Source: Muribaculaceae bacterium
GTDB taxonomy: Bacteria > Bacteroidota > Bacteroidia > Bacteroidales > Muribaculaceae
Direction: 5' to 3'
NCBI GenBank assembly: GCA_017935045.1
Contig: JAGBIJ010000032.1
Coordinates: forward strand, 1-37,556
DNA: 37,556 bases
Both the position numbers and the translations under genes were made by a program. Numbering within the stretch: position 1 is the first letter of the stretch; each line of letters opens with the position of its first letter. Below the pieces are notes generated by a model. It did no database searches. It saw only the letters and a list, made by a program, of their open reading frames with translations, and was not told the DNA's origin. Below, piece by piece: positions 1-8,462 of the stretch.

Positions 1-168
1 ACCAAATTTTTATACCACTTATTTTATTGAAAATCAGAGAAATGAATGCGAAAAATTACCTTTTCCCATTCAGACTTCCCCCGCTATAAAATAACAGGCT
101 TTTCGGAAGCACAAGACTTTTTTAAATGAAAGAGCCGTGGCGAGGATATGTGATTTTTGCTGATTTGC
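1..168. other. Upstream non-coding region, no gene seen
   Basis: AT-rich DNA with no convincing reading frame on either strand. Its only visible structure is the left arm (124-141) of an imperfect inverted repeat. The right arm lies at 226-241, beyond the promoter of the downstream operon. No terminator for a gene to the left could be assigned. Confidence 0.5.
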
Positions 169-199
169 TTGCATACATTGATGAAGTTTTGTATCTTTG
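169..199 (+). promoter_or_regulatory. Bacteroidota-type promoter of the ior operon
   Basis: TTG at 169-171, a 20-nt spacer, then TATCTTTG at 192-199, which fits the TAnnTTTG -7 element. The predicted transcription start near 203 leaves a leader of about 70 nt before iorA. The leader holds the 10-bp palindrome AGCCGCGGCT (225-234). Confidence 0.6.
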
Positions 200-275
200 C
201 CGTTGAATTGCGGCGATATAACTTAGCCGCGGCTTTCATTATTTCTACCTGATACTAACCCAATAATCTAATAAA

Positions 276-1886
276 ATGATTACCAAAAGACTTTTACTCG
301 GCGATGAAGCTCTCGCCCTCGGTGCAGTCAACGCCGGCCTTTCAGGCGTTTATGCCTATCCCGGCACTCCCTCCACCGAGATTACCGAATTCATACAGGA
401 GGATGCGCTTGCGCGTCAGCGCGGTGTCCATTCTCACTGGAGCACTAACGAGAAGACCGCCATGGAGGAGGCGTTAGGCATGAGTTTCTGCGGTAAGCGT
501 GCCATGGTCTGCATGAAGCATGTAGGCATGAATGTGGCAGCCGACGGTTTCGTCAATTCGGCTATGACAGGAGCCAACGGCGGTCTGGTGGTAGTAGCAG
601 CCGATGACCCCTCGATGCATTCATCGCAGAACGAGCAGGATTCGCGCTTTTACTCCAATTTTGCTTTTATCCCGACTCTTGAACCCTCGACTCAGCAGGA
701 GGCTTACGACATGATGCCATACGCTTTCCGCTTTTCGGAAGAACACGGTATACCAGTGCTGATGCGTATGGTTACGCGTCTGGCACACTCCCGCGCTGTA
801 GTGGAGACGAGCGACGCAATAGAGGAAAACAAGCTTTCGTATCCCAAGAATACCCGTCAGTGGGTGCTGATGCCCGGCAATTCGAAGGTAAGATACAAGC
901 AGCTGCTCAAAGATTGGGATGACTGTGTGAAGGCTTCCGAGGTGTCGCCTTTCAATAAATATATAGATGCTGCCGATCATTCCCGCGGTATAATCGCCAA
1001 TGGCATAGCCTACAATTACCTGATGGAATGTTTCCCTGACGGCTGTCCGTGGCCCGTTCTGAAAATCAGCCAGTATCCTCTGCCGCAGGCTCTTATAGAC
1101 CGCATGGCCAAGGAGTGTGGCGAGATTTTTGTAATCGAGGAAGGCCAGCCGTTCATCGAGGAGCGTCTGCGCGGCATGCTCGGCACACCGCTGCCCATCT
1201 ATGGCAAGCTGACCGGCCATCTGCCCCGTACCGGAGAACTCAATCCTGATTTCGTACGCGAGGCACTCGGCCTGCCTCAGCTGGAGCGCAAAGGCGCATC
1301 GCAGGTAGTGATGCCCCGTCCGCCCGCTCTCTGCCAGGGATGCAGCCACCGCGATGTCTATACGGCTCTCAACGCGACGTTGGCTGAGTTTGAGTCTCCC
1401 AAGGTATTCGGCGACATAGGCTGCTATACATTAGGATGGCTTACTCCGTTCAATGCCATAGACAGTGTGGTAGACATGGGTGCTTCCATCTCTATGGCGA
1501 AAGGCGCCGCTGACGCCGGCCAGTTCCCGTCGGTGGCCATAATCGGCGACTCTACGTTTACTCATTCGGGCATGACTCCGCTGCTCGACGCCATCAATGA
1601 GAACAGCAACATCATGGTCATCATTTCCGACAATCTTACCACAGGCATGACCGGAGGCCAGGACAGCCAGGGCACCGGTAAACTGGAGCAGATATGTATA
1701 GGCCTGGGCGCCGATCCGGCTCATGTGCGCACTATTGACGCTCTGCCCAAAACCCACGAGCAGATGATGCAGATATTCCGCGATGAGCTCGCTTACAACG
1801 GTGTCTCCGTAGTAGTGGCAAGGCGCGAATGTATCCAGACCGCCCGCCGCCACGCCGCGGCAGCTGCTAAAGCGGCAAAGAAATAA
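276..1886 (+). CDS. iorA: Indolepyruvate ferredoxin oxidoreductase, alpha subunit
   Basis: Thiamine-diphosphate-dependent 2-oxoacid:ferredoxin oxidoreductase subunit, 536 aa. With IorB it oxidatively decarboxylates aryl pyruvates (indolepyruvate, phenylpyruvate, 4-hydroxyphenylpyruvate) to aryl-acetyl-CoA in the cytosol. The N-terminal pyrimidine-binding half opens with the typical GDEALALGA and YPGTPSTE motifs. The C-terminal half has CQGCSHRD and the ThDP/Mg site starting with GDS near residue 424, followed by a downstream SDN. The protein ends in an Ala/Lys-rich tail where archaeal IorA continues into a two-[4Fe-4S] ferredoxin domain. No CxxCxxC cluster is visible, so electron exit must use another route. 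It heads an operon: iorB starts 34 bp downstream. The start is ATG after A-rich DNA. Family assignment is secure; which aryl pyruvate is preferred cannot be read from sequence. Confidence 0.92.
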   Translation: MITKRLLLGDEALALGAVNAGLSGVYAYPGTPSTEITEFIQEDALARQRGVHSHWSTNEKTAMEEALGMSFCGKRAMVCMKHVGMNVAADGFVNSAMTGANGGLVVVAADDPSMHSSQNEQDSRFYSNFAFIPTLEPSTQQEAYDMMPYAFRFSEEHGIPVLMRMVTRLAHSRAVVETSDAIEENKLSYPKNTRQWVLMPGNSKVRYKQLLKDWDDCVKASEVSPFNKYIDAADHSRGIIANGIAYNYLMECFPDGCPWPVLKISQYPLPQALIDRMAKECGEIFVIEEGQPFIEERLRGMLGTPLPIYGKLTGHLPRTGELNPDFVREALGLPQLERKGASQVVMPRPPALCQGCSHRDVYTALNATLAEFESPKVFGDIGCYTLGWLTPFNAIDSVVDMGASISMAKGAADAGQFPSVAIIGDSTFTHSGMTPLLDAINENSNIMVIISDNLTTGMTGGQDSQGTGKLEQICIGLGADPAHVRTIDALPKTHEQMMQIFRDELAYNGVSVVVARRECIQTARRHAAAAAKAAKK

Positions 1887-1920
1887 CCTTTACTAATCCC
1901 ACACCACAACCAGAAAAATA

Positions 1921-2514
1921 ATGAAAACAGATATAGTATTAGCCGGTGTCGGCGGCCAGGGTATCCTCTCCATTGCCACCATTCTGGGCGCTGCCGCCCT
2001 TAAGGAAGACCTGTATATCAAGCAGGCCGAGGTTCACGGCATGAGCCAGCGTGGCGGCGACGTGCAGAGTAATCTGCGCATAAGTTCCTCGCCTATAGCA
2101 TCAGACCTGATTCCCCGTGGCGGCGCGGATCTGATTGTATCGCTTGAACCGATGGAGGCTCTCAGATATGTAGAGTTTCTTAAACCTCAGGGATGGATAG
2201 TGACCAGCACAGTCCCCTTCATAAATATCGACAATTATCCGGAGCAGGACCGCGTAGCCGCCGAGCTTGCCGCCTGGCATAATACCGTGGCTTTCGATAT
2301 GGACGAGGTCGCCAAGCAGGTGGCCACCGCCCGCAGTTCCAATATGGTGCTTCTGGGCGCCGCCGCTCCTTTCATCGAGATAGAGGTGGAGAAGATTGAA
2401 GACGGTATCCGCACTGTCTTCGGCGCCAAAGGAGAAAAGATTGTAGAAAGCAATATCGCTGCTTTCCGCGCCGGTCTCGACTTCACGCGCAAACTAATCG
2501 CCGATCGCGGCTGA
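1921..2514 (+). CDS. iorB: Indolepyruvate ferredoxin oxidoreductase, beta subunit
   Basis: Gamma-type subunit of the 2-oxoacid:ferredoxin oxidoreductase family, 197 aa, the usual size. It opens with the family signature GVGGQGILS and continues with EVHGMSQRGGDVQSN, which contributes to the active site and CoA-side binding in this family. It works as a partner of the preceding iorA, lying 34 bp downstream in the same operon. The aminotransferase gene follows after 18 bp. The start ATG is preceded by an A-rich tract. Nothing looks truncated or unusual. The call is secure because the motif and the pairing with iorA agree. Confidence 0.92.
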   Translation: MKTDIVLAGVGGQGILSIATILGAAALKEDLYIKQAEVHGMSQRGGDVQSNLRISSSPIASDLIPRGGADLIVSLEPMEALRYVEFLKPQGWIVTSTVPFINIDNYPEQDRVAAELAAWHNTVAFDMDEVAKQVATARSSNMVLLGAAAPFIEIEVEKIEDGIRTVFGAKGEKIVESNIAAFRAGLDFTRKLIADRG

Positions 2515-2532
2515 CACCTTATATATATTACC

Positions 2533-3837
2533 ATGTTCCCTATAACACAACAGGAGCTCAACGACGCCATGAAGCGCGTCGGCATCACTGATATCACCGA
2601 GGCTACCATTCGCCAGATAAGCTCCCTGGCATCCGAGCTTGAAGATATCGCCGGAGATAGAATGGTGCATCTTGAAATCGGCAATCCCGGTATTCCCGCT
2701 AATGCTCTCGGTGTCGAAGCCGAGCGCGAGGTGCTGCGCAAAGGCATAGCCAACCAGTACCCCAATATAGCCGGCATACCTCAGCTGAAGCGCAACGGTT
2801 CGCGTTTCCTGAAAGCTTTCCTGGACATCGACATGCCCGGTGACTGCATCATCCCGACCGTAGGCTCCATGCAGGGAGGCTACGCGTCAATGCTTCTTCT
2901 GGCCCACCGCGACCCGAAGAAAGACACCATGCTCTTCATCAATCCCGGCTTTCCCGCTCAGCGCTATCAGGCCCGGATTCTCGGTCTGAAGGAAGCTTCG
3001 TTTGACATTTATTCATGTCGCGGCAAGGCTCTTGAAGCCAAATTGGAGGAGATGTTCTCCAAAGGCAACGTGACTGCCATGATATACGGCACGCCCAACA
3101 ATCCTGCCTGGATTAATCTTACCGAAGAAGAACTGGAGATTATCGGACGCATGGCCACCAAGTACGATGTCATCGTACTTGAAGATCTGGCTTACGTCGG
3201 CATGGATTTCCGCACTAACTTCGGCAAGCCCGGCGAGCCTCCGTTCATCCCGACCGTGGCGCGATATACCGACAACTATATGCTCCTTGTCTCGGCATCC
3301 AAGATATTCAGTTACGCCGGTCAGCGCATAGCCATGGTATGCTTCTCTCCCTCTGTCGCCGCCCGCGAGTCTGAGGCTCTTAATGACTACTTCGGCATGT
3401 CGGCTTATCTGCGTACATTCGTATTCGGAGTCCTCTACGCGTTATCATCAGGTACCGCTCACTCTGCCCAGCACGCGTTCGCCACGATGCTCGGCGCCGC
3501 TGCAGACGGGCGTCTGAATTTCGTCGAAGACTGCCGCGAATATGAGCGTCGCGGTGCGCGTGCCAAAGACCTGTTTACGTCCAACGGCTTCCATGTAGTC
3601 TATGACCGCGACGGCCAGGAACCGATATCCGACGGATTCTTCTTCACTGCCGGATACAAGGATATGCCCAGTGACGATCTTCAGGCCGAGATGATGCGCT
3701 ACGGTATCGCCGCCATCTCGCTGCCCTCTACAGGCAGCGAGCAGAACGGCCTGCGTGTCTGCGTCTCCATGCTGACTGACGACTGTCACTACGATAGCCT
3801 TGAAGATCGATTAAACCGTTTTAACCGCGACCACTAA
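2533..3837 (+). CDS. PLP-dependent class I/II aminotransferase
   Basis: Fold-type I aminotransferase, 434 aa. The likely Schiff-base lysine sits in SASKIFSYAGQR, and the substrate/PLP region includes YGTPNNPAW and VLEDLAYVGMD. It presumably transfers an amino group between an amino acid and a 2-oxo acid. It is third in the ior operon, 18 bp after iorB and 16 bp before the CoA-transferase. The inferred job is therefore making (or consuming) the aryl pyruvate used by IorAB, that is, aromatic amino acid transamination. The sequence does not prove substrate choice; a broad aliphatic/aromatic enzyme is possible. Length and motifs are complete. The fold call is strong, the aromatic specificity only contextual. 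Confidence 0.85.
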   Translation: MFPITQQELNDAMKRVGITDITEATIRQISSLASELEDIAGDRMVHLEIGNPGIPANALGVEAEREVLRKGIANQYPNIAGIPQLKRNGSRFLKAFLDIDMPGDCIIPTVGSMQGGYASMLLLAHRDPKKDTMLFINPGFPAQRYQARILGLKEASFDIYSCRGKALEAKLEEMFSKGNVTAMIYGTPNNPAWINLTEEELEIIGRMATKYDVIVLEDLAYVGMDFRTNFGKPGEPPFIPTVARYTDNYMLLVSASKIFSYAGQRIAMVCFSPSVAARESEALNDYFGMSAYLRTFVFGVLYALSSGTAHSAQHAFATMLGAAADGRLNFVEDCREYERRGARAKDLFTSNGFHVVYDRDGQEPISDGFFFTAGYKDMPSDDLQAEMMRYGIAAISLPSTGSEQNGLRVCVSMLTDDCHYDSLEDRLNRFNRDH

Positions 3838-3853
3838 TCCCTCTTTATATCTG

Positions 3854-5155
3854 ATGAACCAGCCCAGATACACAACCGCTGCCGAAGCAGTGAAACTCAT
3901 AAAGTCAGGCCATCATGTCTACGTCCAAGGCTCGACATCAATTCCGGAAGTTTTGATGCAGGCTTTGGCCGACCGTGGCCATGAGTTGCGCGATGTGACT
4001 CTCTACACCGGCTTTGCCGTCGCTAAGGGCCCATCACCTGTATGCCGCCCCGAATTCAAGGATTCATTTCTGGTCGACAGCTTCTTTGTCAGCAATTCTT
4101 TCCGCAAATGGATAGCCGAAGGCTACGGCTCGGTCACACCCCGCTTCCTTGGCGAAGTGCCGGCTCTGTTCCGCGACGGCACCTGGAAAATTGACGTTGC
4201 CCTCATCAACTGCTCTATGCCGGATCCTGACGGATACGTAAGTTTCGGCGTCAGTGCCGACGTAGCGACATCGGCCGTTGAGTGCGCCGACATCGTTATA
4301 GCCCAGATCAATCCTCAGATGCCATTCTCTTATGGAGACCCGGTAATCCACATATCCCGTCTCGCTGCTGCTGTGCAGGTCGACGACCCGCTGGTAGAAG
4401 TACCGACGGCCACACCTACCGAGAAGGAACTCAAAATCGGAGGATATATAGCCGAATTGATTCCAGACGGCGCCACTCTCCAGATTGGCGTCGGCGGTAT
4501 CCCTAACGCAGTCATAGCCGCCCTTGGCAATCACAAGCATCTCGGGCTTCATACCGAGGCTATGACTGACGGTGTACTTCCGTTGCTTGAAAGCGGCGTC
4601 ATCGACAACTCTCTCAAGCGCGTCGAGCCAGGCAAGAGCATAGCCTCGCTCGCTCTCGGTTCGCGCCGGCTCTACGACTTTATGGACTACAATAAGGACA
4701 TAATATTCCGCGATGTGGCCTGGACCAACGACCCCTTCATCATAGCTCAGAATCCCAAAGTGATGAGTATCAACTCATGCCTTGAGATTGACCTGACCGG
4801 TCAGATATGCGCCGACTCCATAGGCACCCGTATCTTCTCCGGTGTAGGCGGACAGCATGACTTCGTCTACGGTTCATCGCGCAGCGAGGGCGGACTGTCT
4901 TTCCTCGCTATGCTTGCTACGACCAACAAGGGCCTAAATAAGATTAAGCCTGTGCTTACCGAGGGTGCCGGAGTGGTTACCACACGCTTCCAGACTAACT
5001 ACATCGTCACTGAGTACGGTGCTGTAGACCTGCGTGGCAAAAAACTCGCCGAGCGAGCCAAGCTTATGATAAGCGTCGCAGCGCCCCAGTTCCGCGAAGA
5101 GCTTGACCGCGCCGCTGCCGAACGCTTCGGTTATTCCTACCTGCGCCTGAAGTAA
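3854..5155 (+). CDS. Acetyl-CoA hydrolase/CoA-transferase family protein
   Basis: Class I CoA-transferase of the acetyl-CoA hydrolase/4-hydroxybutyrate CoA-transferase family, 433 aa, full length. Visible motifs are LQIGVGGIPNAV, HTEAMTDGV (near residues 232-240, the region that carries the catalytic glutamate in relatives) and the C-terminal VTEYGAVDLRG. Such enzymes move CoA between an acyl-CoA and a free acid, usually acetate. As last gene of the ior operon (16 bp gap) it could swap CoA from aryl-acetyl-CoA to acetate, releasing arylacetate and keeping the thioester energy as acetyl-CoA. That substrate is inference; butyrate- or succinate-type activity is the main alternative. A strong terminator lies 23 bp after the stop. 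Confidence 0.85.
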   Translation: MNQPRYTTAAEAVKLIKSGHHVYVQGSTSIPEVLMQALADRGHELRDVTLYTGFAVAKGPSPVCRPEFKDSFLVDSFFVSNSFRKWIAEGYGSVTPRFLGEVPALFRDGTWKIDVALINCSMPDPDGYVSFGVSADVATSAVECADIVIAQINPQMPFSYGDPVIHISRLAAAVQVDDPLVEVPTATPTEKELKIGGYIAELIPDGATLQIGVGGIPNAVIAALGNHKHLGLHTEAMTDGVLPLLESGVIDNSLKRVEPGKSIASLALGSRRLYDFMDYNKDIIFRDVAWTNDPFIIAQNPKVMSINSCLEIDLTGQICADSIGTRIFSGVGGQHDFVYGSSRSEGGLSFLAMLATTNKGLNKIKPVLTEGAGVVTTRFQTNYIVTEYGAVDLRGKKLAERAKLMISVAAPQFREELDRAAAERFGYSYLRLK

Positions 5156-5178
5156 GTTTTACGCATAGACTCCTAACG

Positions 5179-5211
5179 GCAGCCCCGTCAGCCATTGCTG
5201 AACGGGGCTGC
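5179..5211 (+). terminator. Hairpin terminator of the ior operon
   Basis: A perfect 10-bp GC-rich stem (5179-5188 with 5202-5211) continues inward as CAGC-CATT-GCTG with one bulged A. It lies directly after the CoA-transferase stop. The following DNA has few Ts, so it may depend on structure more than on a U tract. Confidence 0.75.
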
Positions 5212-5242
5212 TTGCCTATCCCCCGAAATTTGCTTAAATTTG
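5212..5242 (+). promoter_or_regulatory. Promoter of the acyltransferase gene
   Basis: TTG at 5212-5214, a 20-nt spacer, then TAAATTTG at 5235-5242 (TAnnTTTG). Transcription would start about 5246, immediately before the first ATG at 5247. The message would then be leaderless, or translation begins at a later methionine. Confidence 0.55.
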
Positions 5243-5246
5243 CACC

Positions 5247-6311
5247 ATGACTTCACTCAGACCCAATACCGTACCATACGCTATACCTATGCCCAACAAT
5301 ATGGGTATAGTCCGTTATATACTCGCTCTTGCCGTCATCATCGCCCATTTCGGCACATTTACCGGCACAACAGTCTGGTTCCCCGTTTCCAGCTACAACG
5401 CTGTAGGCGGTTTCTTTGCCCTCAGTGGCTTCCTGATCTACGGCAGTTATCTTCGCCGCCCCGGCGACATTTGTGGCTATCTTCGCCGTCGCGCGCGGCG
5501 TTTGTTGCCGTCATACTGGGCTACCGTGTTGCTTGCCGCGTTGCTTCTCGTATTCGTCAGCACACTCTCTGCGCCCGCATATTTCTCCTCCTCTGGTTTC
5601 TGGAAATATCTTGCCGCCAATCTCTCCTTCCTTAATTTCCTCGCTCCTGACCTCCCCGGCGTCTTTGCATCGCAGCCCGTCCATGCTGTCAATGGCTCAC
5701 TCTGGACTATGAAGGTCGAGTGGCTGCTCTATCTTTCCGTACCGCTTGTCGCTCTCCTTGCCGGCCGTAGTCTGCGCCGCTCAGTAGCCGTATTCTGCAC
5801 CGTTTATCTACTTTCCTCCGCCTGGCGTATATGTTTTCTGTCTCTTTACGAATCCACCGGCCGTCACATCTTTGAGATACTTTCCCGTCAATTTATGGGT
5901 CAGCTTATGTACTTCTATGCCGGCGTGCTTATCTATTACTTTTTCGACGTTCTTATGTCCCGCCGATGGCTCGTCATCTCTGTCTGCGCCCTTCTGTCTG
6001 CTCTTTCATCTTTCATTCCTTTCTATAGCGAAACCCTCGGGCCACTCGTGCTTGCAATGATCGTCATCTGGTTTTCTATGACTGGGCGCTGGGGGATCTG
6101 GGAAGGCCGGCACGACAATGTCAGTTACGGTATGTATCTCCTTCACGCACCCATTATCCAGACACTTGTTTCACTTGAGATTATCCCGTTATTGGGCATT
6201 TGGCCCTCTCTTATTCTCTCGATTATCTTATCCTTTACGGTAGCGTATATTGTCGAAACTACTCCATCACACCTTTTTAAACCCCGACATTCCAATAAGA
6301 TAATCAAATAA
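5247..6311 (+). CDS. Acyltransferase 3 family membrane protein
   Basis: Integral membrane O-acyltransferase of the OafA/acyltransferase 3 family, 354 aa, with about ten hydrophobic segments. The diagnostic R-x10-H motif is present in the first helix (R23 and H34 from the first ATG), followed by GGFFALSGFLIYG. Such enzymes acetylate or otherwise acylate surface sugars such as O-antigen or capsule from the cytoplasmic face. The acceptor cannot be deduced. It stands alone after a terminator with its own promoter. The start is uncertain: the ATG at 5247 sits at the predicted transcription start, whereas ATGs at 5289 and 5301 would begin just before helix 1 and give a 42-54 nt leader. The 3' end runs into AT-rich DNA. 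Confidence 0.8.
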   Translation: MTSLRPNTVPYAIPMPNNMGIVRYILALAVIIAHFGTFTGTTVWFPVSSYNAVGGFFALSGFLIYGSYLRRPGDICGYLRRRARRLLPSYWATVLLAALLLVFVSTLSAPAYFSSSGFWKYLAANLSFLNFLAPDLPGVFASQPVHAVNGSLWTMKVEWLLYLSVPLVALLAGRSLRRSVAVFCTVYLLSSAWRICFLSLYESTGRHIFEILSRQFMGQLMYFYAGVLIYYFFDVLMSRRWLVISVCALLSALSSFIPFYSETLGPLVLAMIVIWFSMTGRWGIWEGRHDNVSYGMYLLHAPIIQTLVSLEIIPLLGIWPSLILSIILSFTVAYIVETTPSHLFKPRHSNKIIK

Positions 6312-6397
6312 TAAAGTAATACAATTATTAAAATTTACTTTTATTGTTTATGATTAGTAATTTATTTATAAAGTAATAATATAATAAAATAACATCC

Positions 6398-6426
6398 GCC
6401 TTGTGCTTGACTTGTTTAGACAAGGC
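6398..6426. repeat. Hairpin-forming inverted repeat
   Basis: GCCTTGT (6398-6404) is complementary to ACAAGGC (6420-6426). An alternative inner fold pairs CTTGT with ACAAG around a TTAG loop. It lies 87 bp after the acyltransferase stop. It could end that transcript, but there is no U tract. Confidence 0.4.
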
Positions 6427-7305
6427 ACGTTAAGAAAGCTGTACAATCGTACCCTCAATACATCTTTTACCCACTCTCTTAATCTTTGTATGGGCTGTGT
6501 CATCTCACATACTCCCATCTGTATTTTGCGTGACCCCTATATTATTACATACGCCTGATTAGCTGTAATTGCTCTCCTTCGCCAACCTGATTCGCTTCAT
6601 TCCGCCGGTTCCGTTCATCCTCCATTTTCTCCTGAAATCATTTTTCACTGGCCTACTAAGTCTGTCTTATAAATCCACTTTCTCTTTACTATCTTGGTCA
6701 TTCGTTTGTCGCCGTCACTCACATTCTCTACTACATTTTCCGCCTGCCAATGCTGCGCTCTATCCGCCTTATTTCTGCTTTCCTCTTTCCGCATGTCCCT
6801 ACAATCAATACTGATGCGGCCAGTGGTAATGCATTATTCCTGTTGTCTCCCTCCAATATTCCCATTGGACGTTCTCATTGTACCGTTTTTTACCTCAAAC
6901 GCACGTTATATGTTTCGCTCAAATACGCTGACCATGCAAAGCTGCCTTACGCATCATACTTATGGCGCTCTATTTTCATTCTCGGTTTATATACTGATTG
7001 GTCTTTGGGTTTTGTTATCTACATGATCTACTATATTCTTTCTCTCCCGGCAAAGCTATCCATTCTTCATTGTGACCCGTTATATATCATAGTTGTTTCC
7101 ATCTTTCCCCAAATTTTAGTCGCATTATCTCAGTTACCATTTCTTTGCTTATTTGTCGGTCACAGCAACGTCTTTCCTTATACACGAAAACAGCTCTTTT
7201 GAGAGATAGAACTGCTATCACACCAATCTTCATTCTATTCTTTAGGGACAAATGCAAATGTGAATTATGTGGCGTCAGGTTTTCAGTCAGTATGCGGTTA
7301 AGTCG

Positions 7306-7337
7306 CAGGAGCATAGCGGGCTATGCGCCTGAGGCGC
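7306..7337. repeat. GC-rich paired hairpin, REP-like
   Basis: CAGG-A-GCATAGC, then GG, then GCTATGC-G-CCTG forms an 11-bp stem with one A/G mismatch (7306-7331). It overlaps a second perfect stem, GCGCC-TGA-GGCGC (7325-7337), so the two folds are mutually exclusive. It is a GC-rich island in AT- and pyrimidine-rich non-coding DNA, which suggests a repetitive extragenic palindrome or a mobile-element remnant. Only one copy is in this window. Confidence 0.45.
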
Positions 7338-8007
7338 GGCCCGGTTATGCCGAAAATATGGCGGACAGTGCAAATTATCATTGTTTGTCATCCTTGTGTG
7401 CGATTTTTTTTACTCGACTATTATTCTGCAGTCTCAAAACCGCAAATGTATTTTGCCTTCCGTCTTAGAGGTATGACCTGTCATGCTTCATCGCTGCATG
7501 ACAAAATCCAAGTTGCGCTTTCACTCCATAATTCACATTGGTATTTGATCCGCCTCTTAATGTGGATAAGATTATACTTGAGGTCTATACATATAGGTCA
7601 ACCTTTTTATCAAGGATTTTCTACTTTTAAAATATAATAGGTTATCCTTATGAATCTCTAATCTGCGGTCTAACCGCTATAATGATTCTAAGACCATGTT
7701 ATTTGTTGCATGTCTCGTTGGGGCAGCAGTTGCCTTACTCACTACGCTTTTTTGTCATTAATGCAATGATCTTAGATTCTTCTGTTATAGCAGCGCTCTT
7801 TGTCGACCATTTCTTATGTTATTGTTTTGTTACAGCAACATACCGTGAGAGGATTAATTATTTCTACATTGCCTATACCGCTCCTTATCGAACAACAAAT
7901 TTATTCCCGCTGAAACGTATCCCATCCGAATCAGGCAAAATGCATATTTAGACAAAATAGCGCACATAAAAACATATATTCTGATACATATAATAATATC
8001 TACATAC

Positions 8008-8280
8008 AAGCATATAATAATACAATAATACTAAGCGCGTAAGCATGTAGTAATAAGATAATATACACACATAGTAATAAATAAAGACAGTAATATATGT
8101 GAATTACAGCAATAATATTACTAGATTGTAAATAATATGCTTACAAAGCCCTAATACATCAAGTAATAAAATAATAAATAAAGACAATAATACACACGCA
8201 AATTGCAACAATGCTATTACTATATTATAAATAATACACAGAGGCAGTTGTTGGCATCGAGTAATAAAATAATAAATACT
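8008..8280. repeat. Degenerate AT-rich tandem repeats
   Basis: Two periods are visible. A 33-nt unit starting AAGCATATAATAATAC (8008-8040) is followed by a 32-nt relative starting AAGCATGTAGTAATAA (8041-8072). Longer units then start with AGTAATAAA at 8073, 8162 and 8260 (spacing 89 and 98 nt; the last is partial). The two long units share AATAAAGACA, TAATA, ATTACTA and AAATAATA blocks. They end 183 bp before the GNAT start. Not CRISPR: the units are divergent and have no constant-repeat/unique-spacer pattern. Confidence 0.6.
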
Positions 8281-8462
8281 ACGATGTTGCTTTATTATCA
8301 TAATCTACTGCAACTTCTCTTTGGAAAAATATTCTTTCCCGTGCAATATCATTCTATCTCAGTTTGTTATAATATTATAAGCAACGTTCTTCTCAGTCAT
8401 CTATTGGCGGTAAGCCTCCTCTATTTTGGGGTTAAGTCATTGATTGACAAACTATAATAAGC

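Larger units (their letters stand above)
6312..8462. other. 2.15-kb gene-free accessory stretch
   Basis: No credible gene on either strand. The part at about 6560-7240 is strikingly pyrimidine-rich on the plus strand, and its open frames look like by-products of that bias: Ser/Leu/Phe/Pro-rich, no motif, overlapping in several frames. It contains a hairpin at 6398-6426, a GC-rich hairpin pair at 7306-7337 and degenerate AT-rich tandem repeats at 8008-8280, each listed separately. The last 180 bp lead into the GNAT gene without a clear TAnnTTTG promoter. Confidence 0.6.

Noticed and set aside
5195-5635. 146-codon frame overlapping the acyltransferase start
   Set aside because: It reads through the terminator hairpin and promoter and lacks the R-x10-H and membrane pattern that the chosen frame has.
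6569-7637. Several overlapping plus-strand frames of 80-150 codons
   Set aside because: They lie in pyrimidine-rich DNA, overlap one another in different frames, show Ser/Leu/Phe/Pro bias and no motif. They look like products of strand composition, not genes.
8008-8280. CRISPR array
   Set aside because: Units are divergent along their whole length, have changing periods and no unique spacers. No cas genes are present.
6312-8462. Retron or diversity-generating retroelement as the source of repeats and hairpins
   Set aside because: No reverse transcriptase frame or template/variable repeat pair is present in the window.
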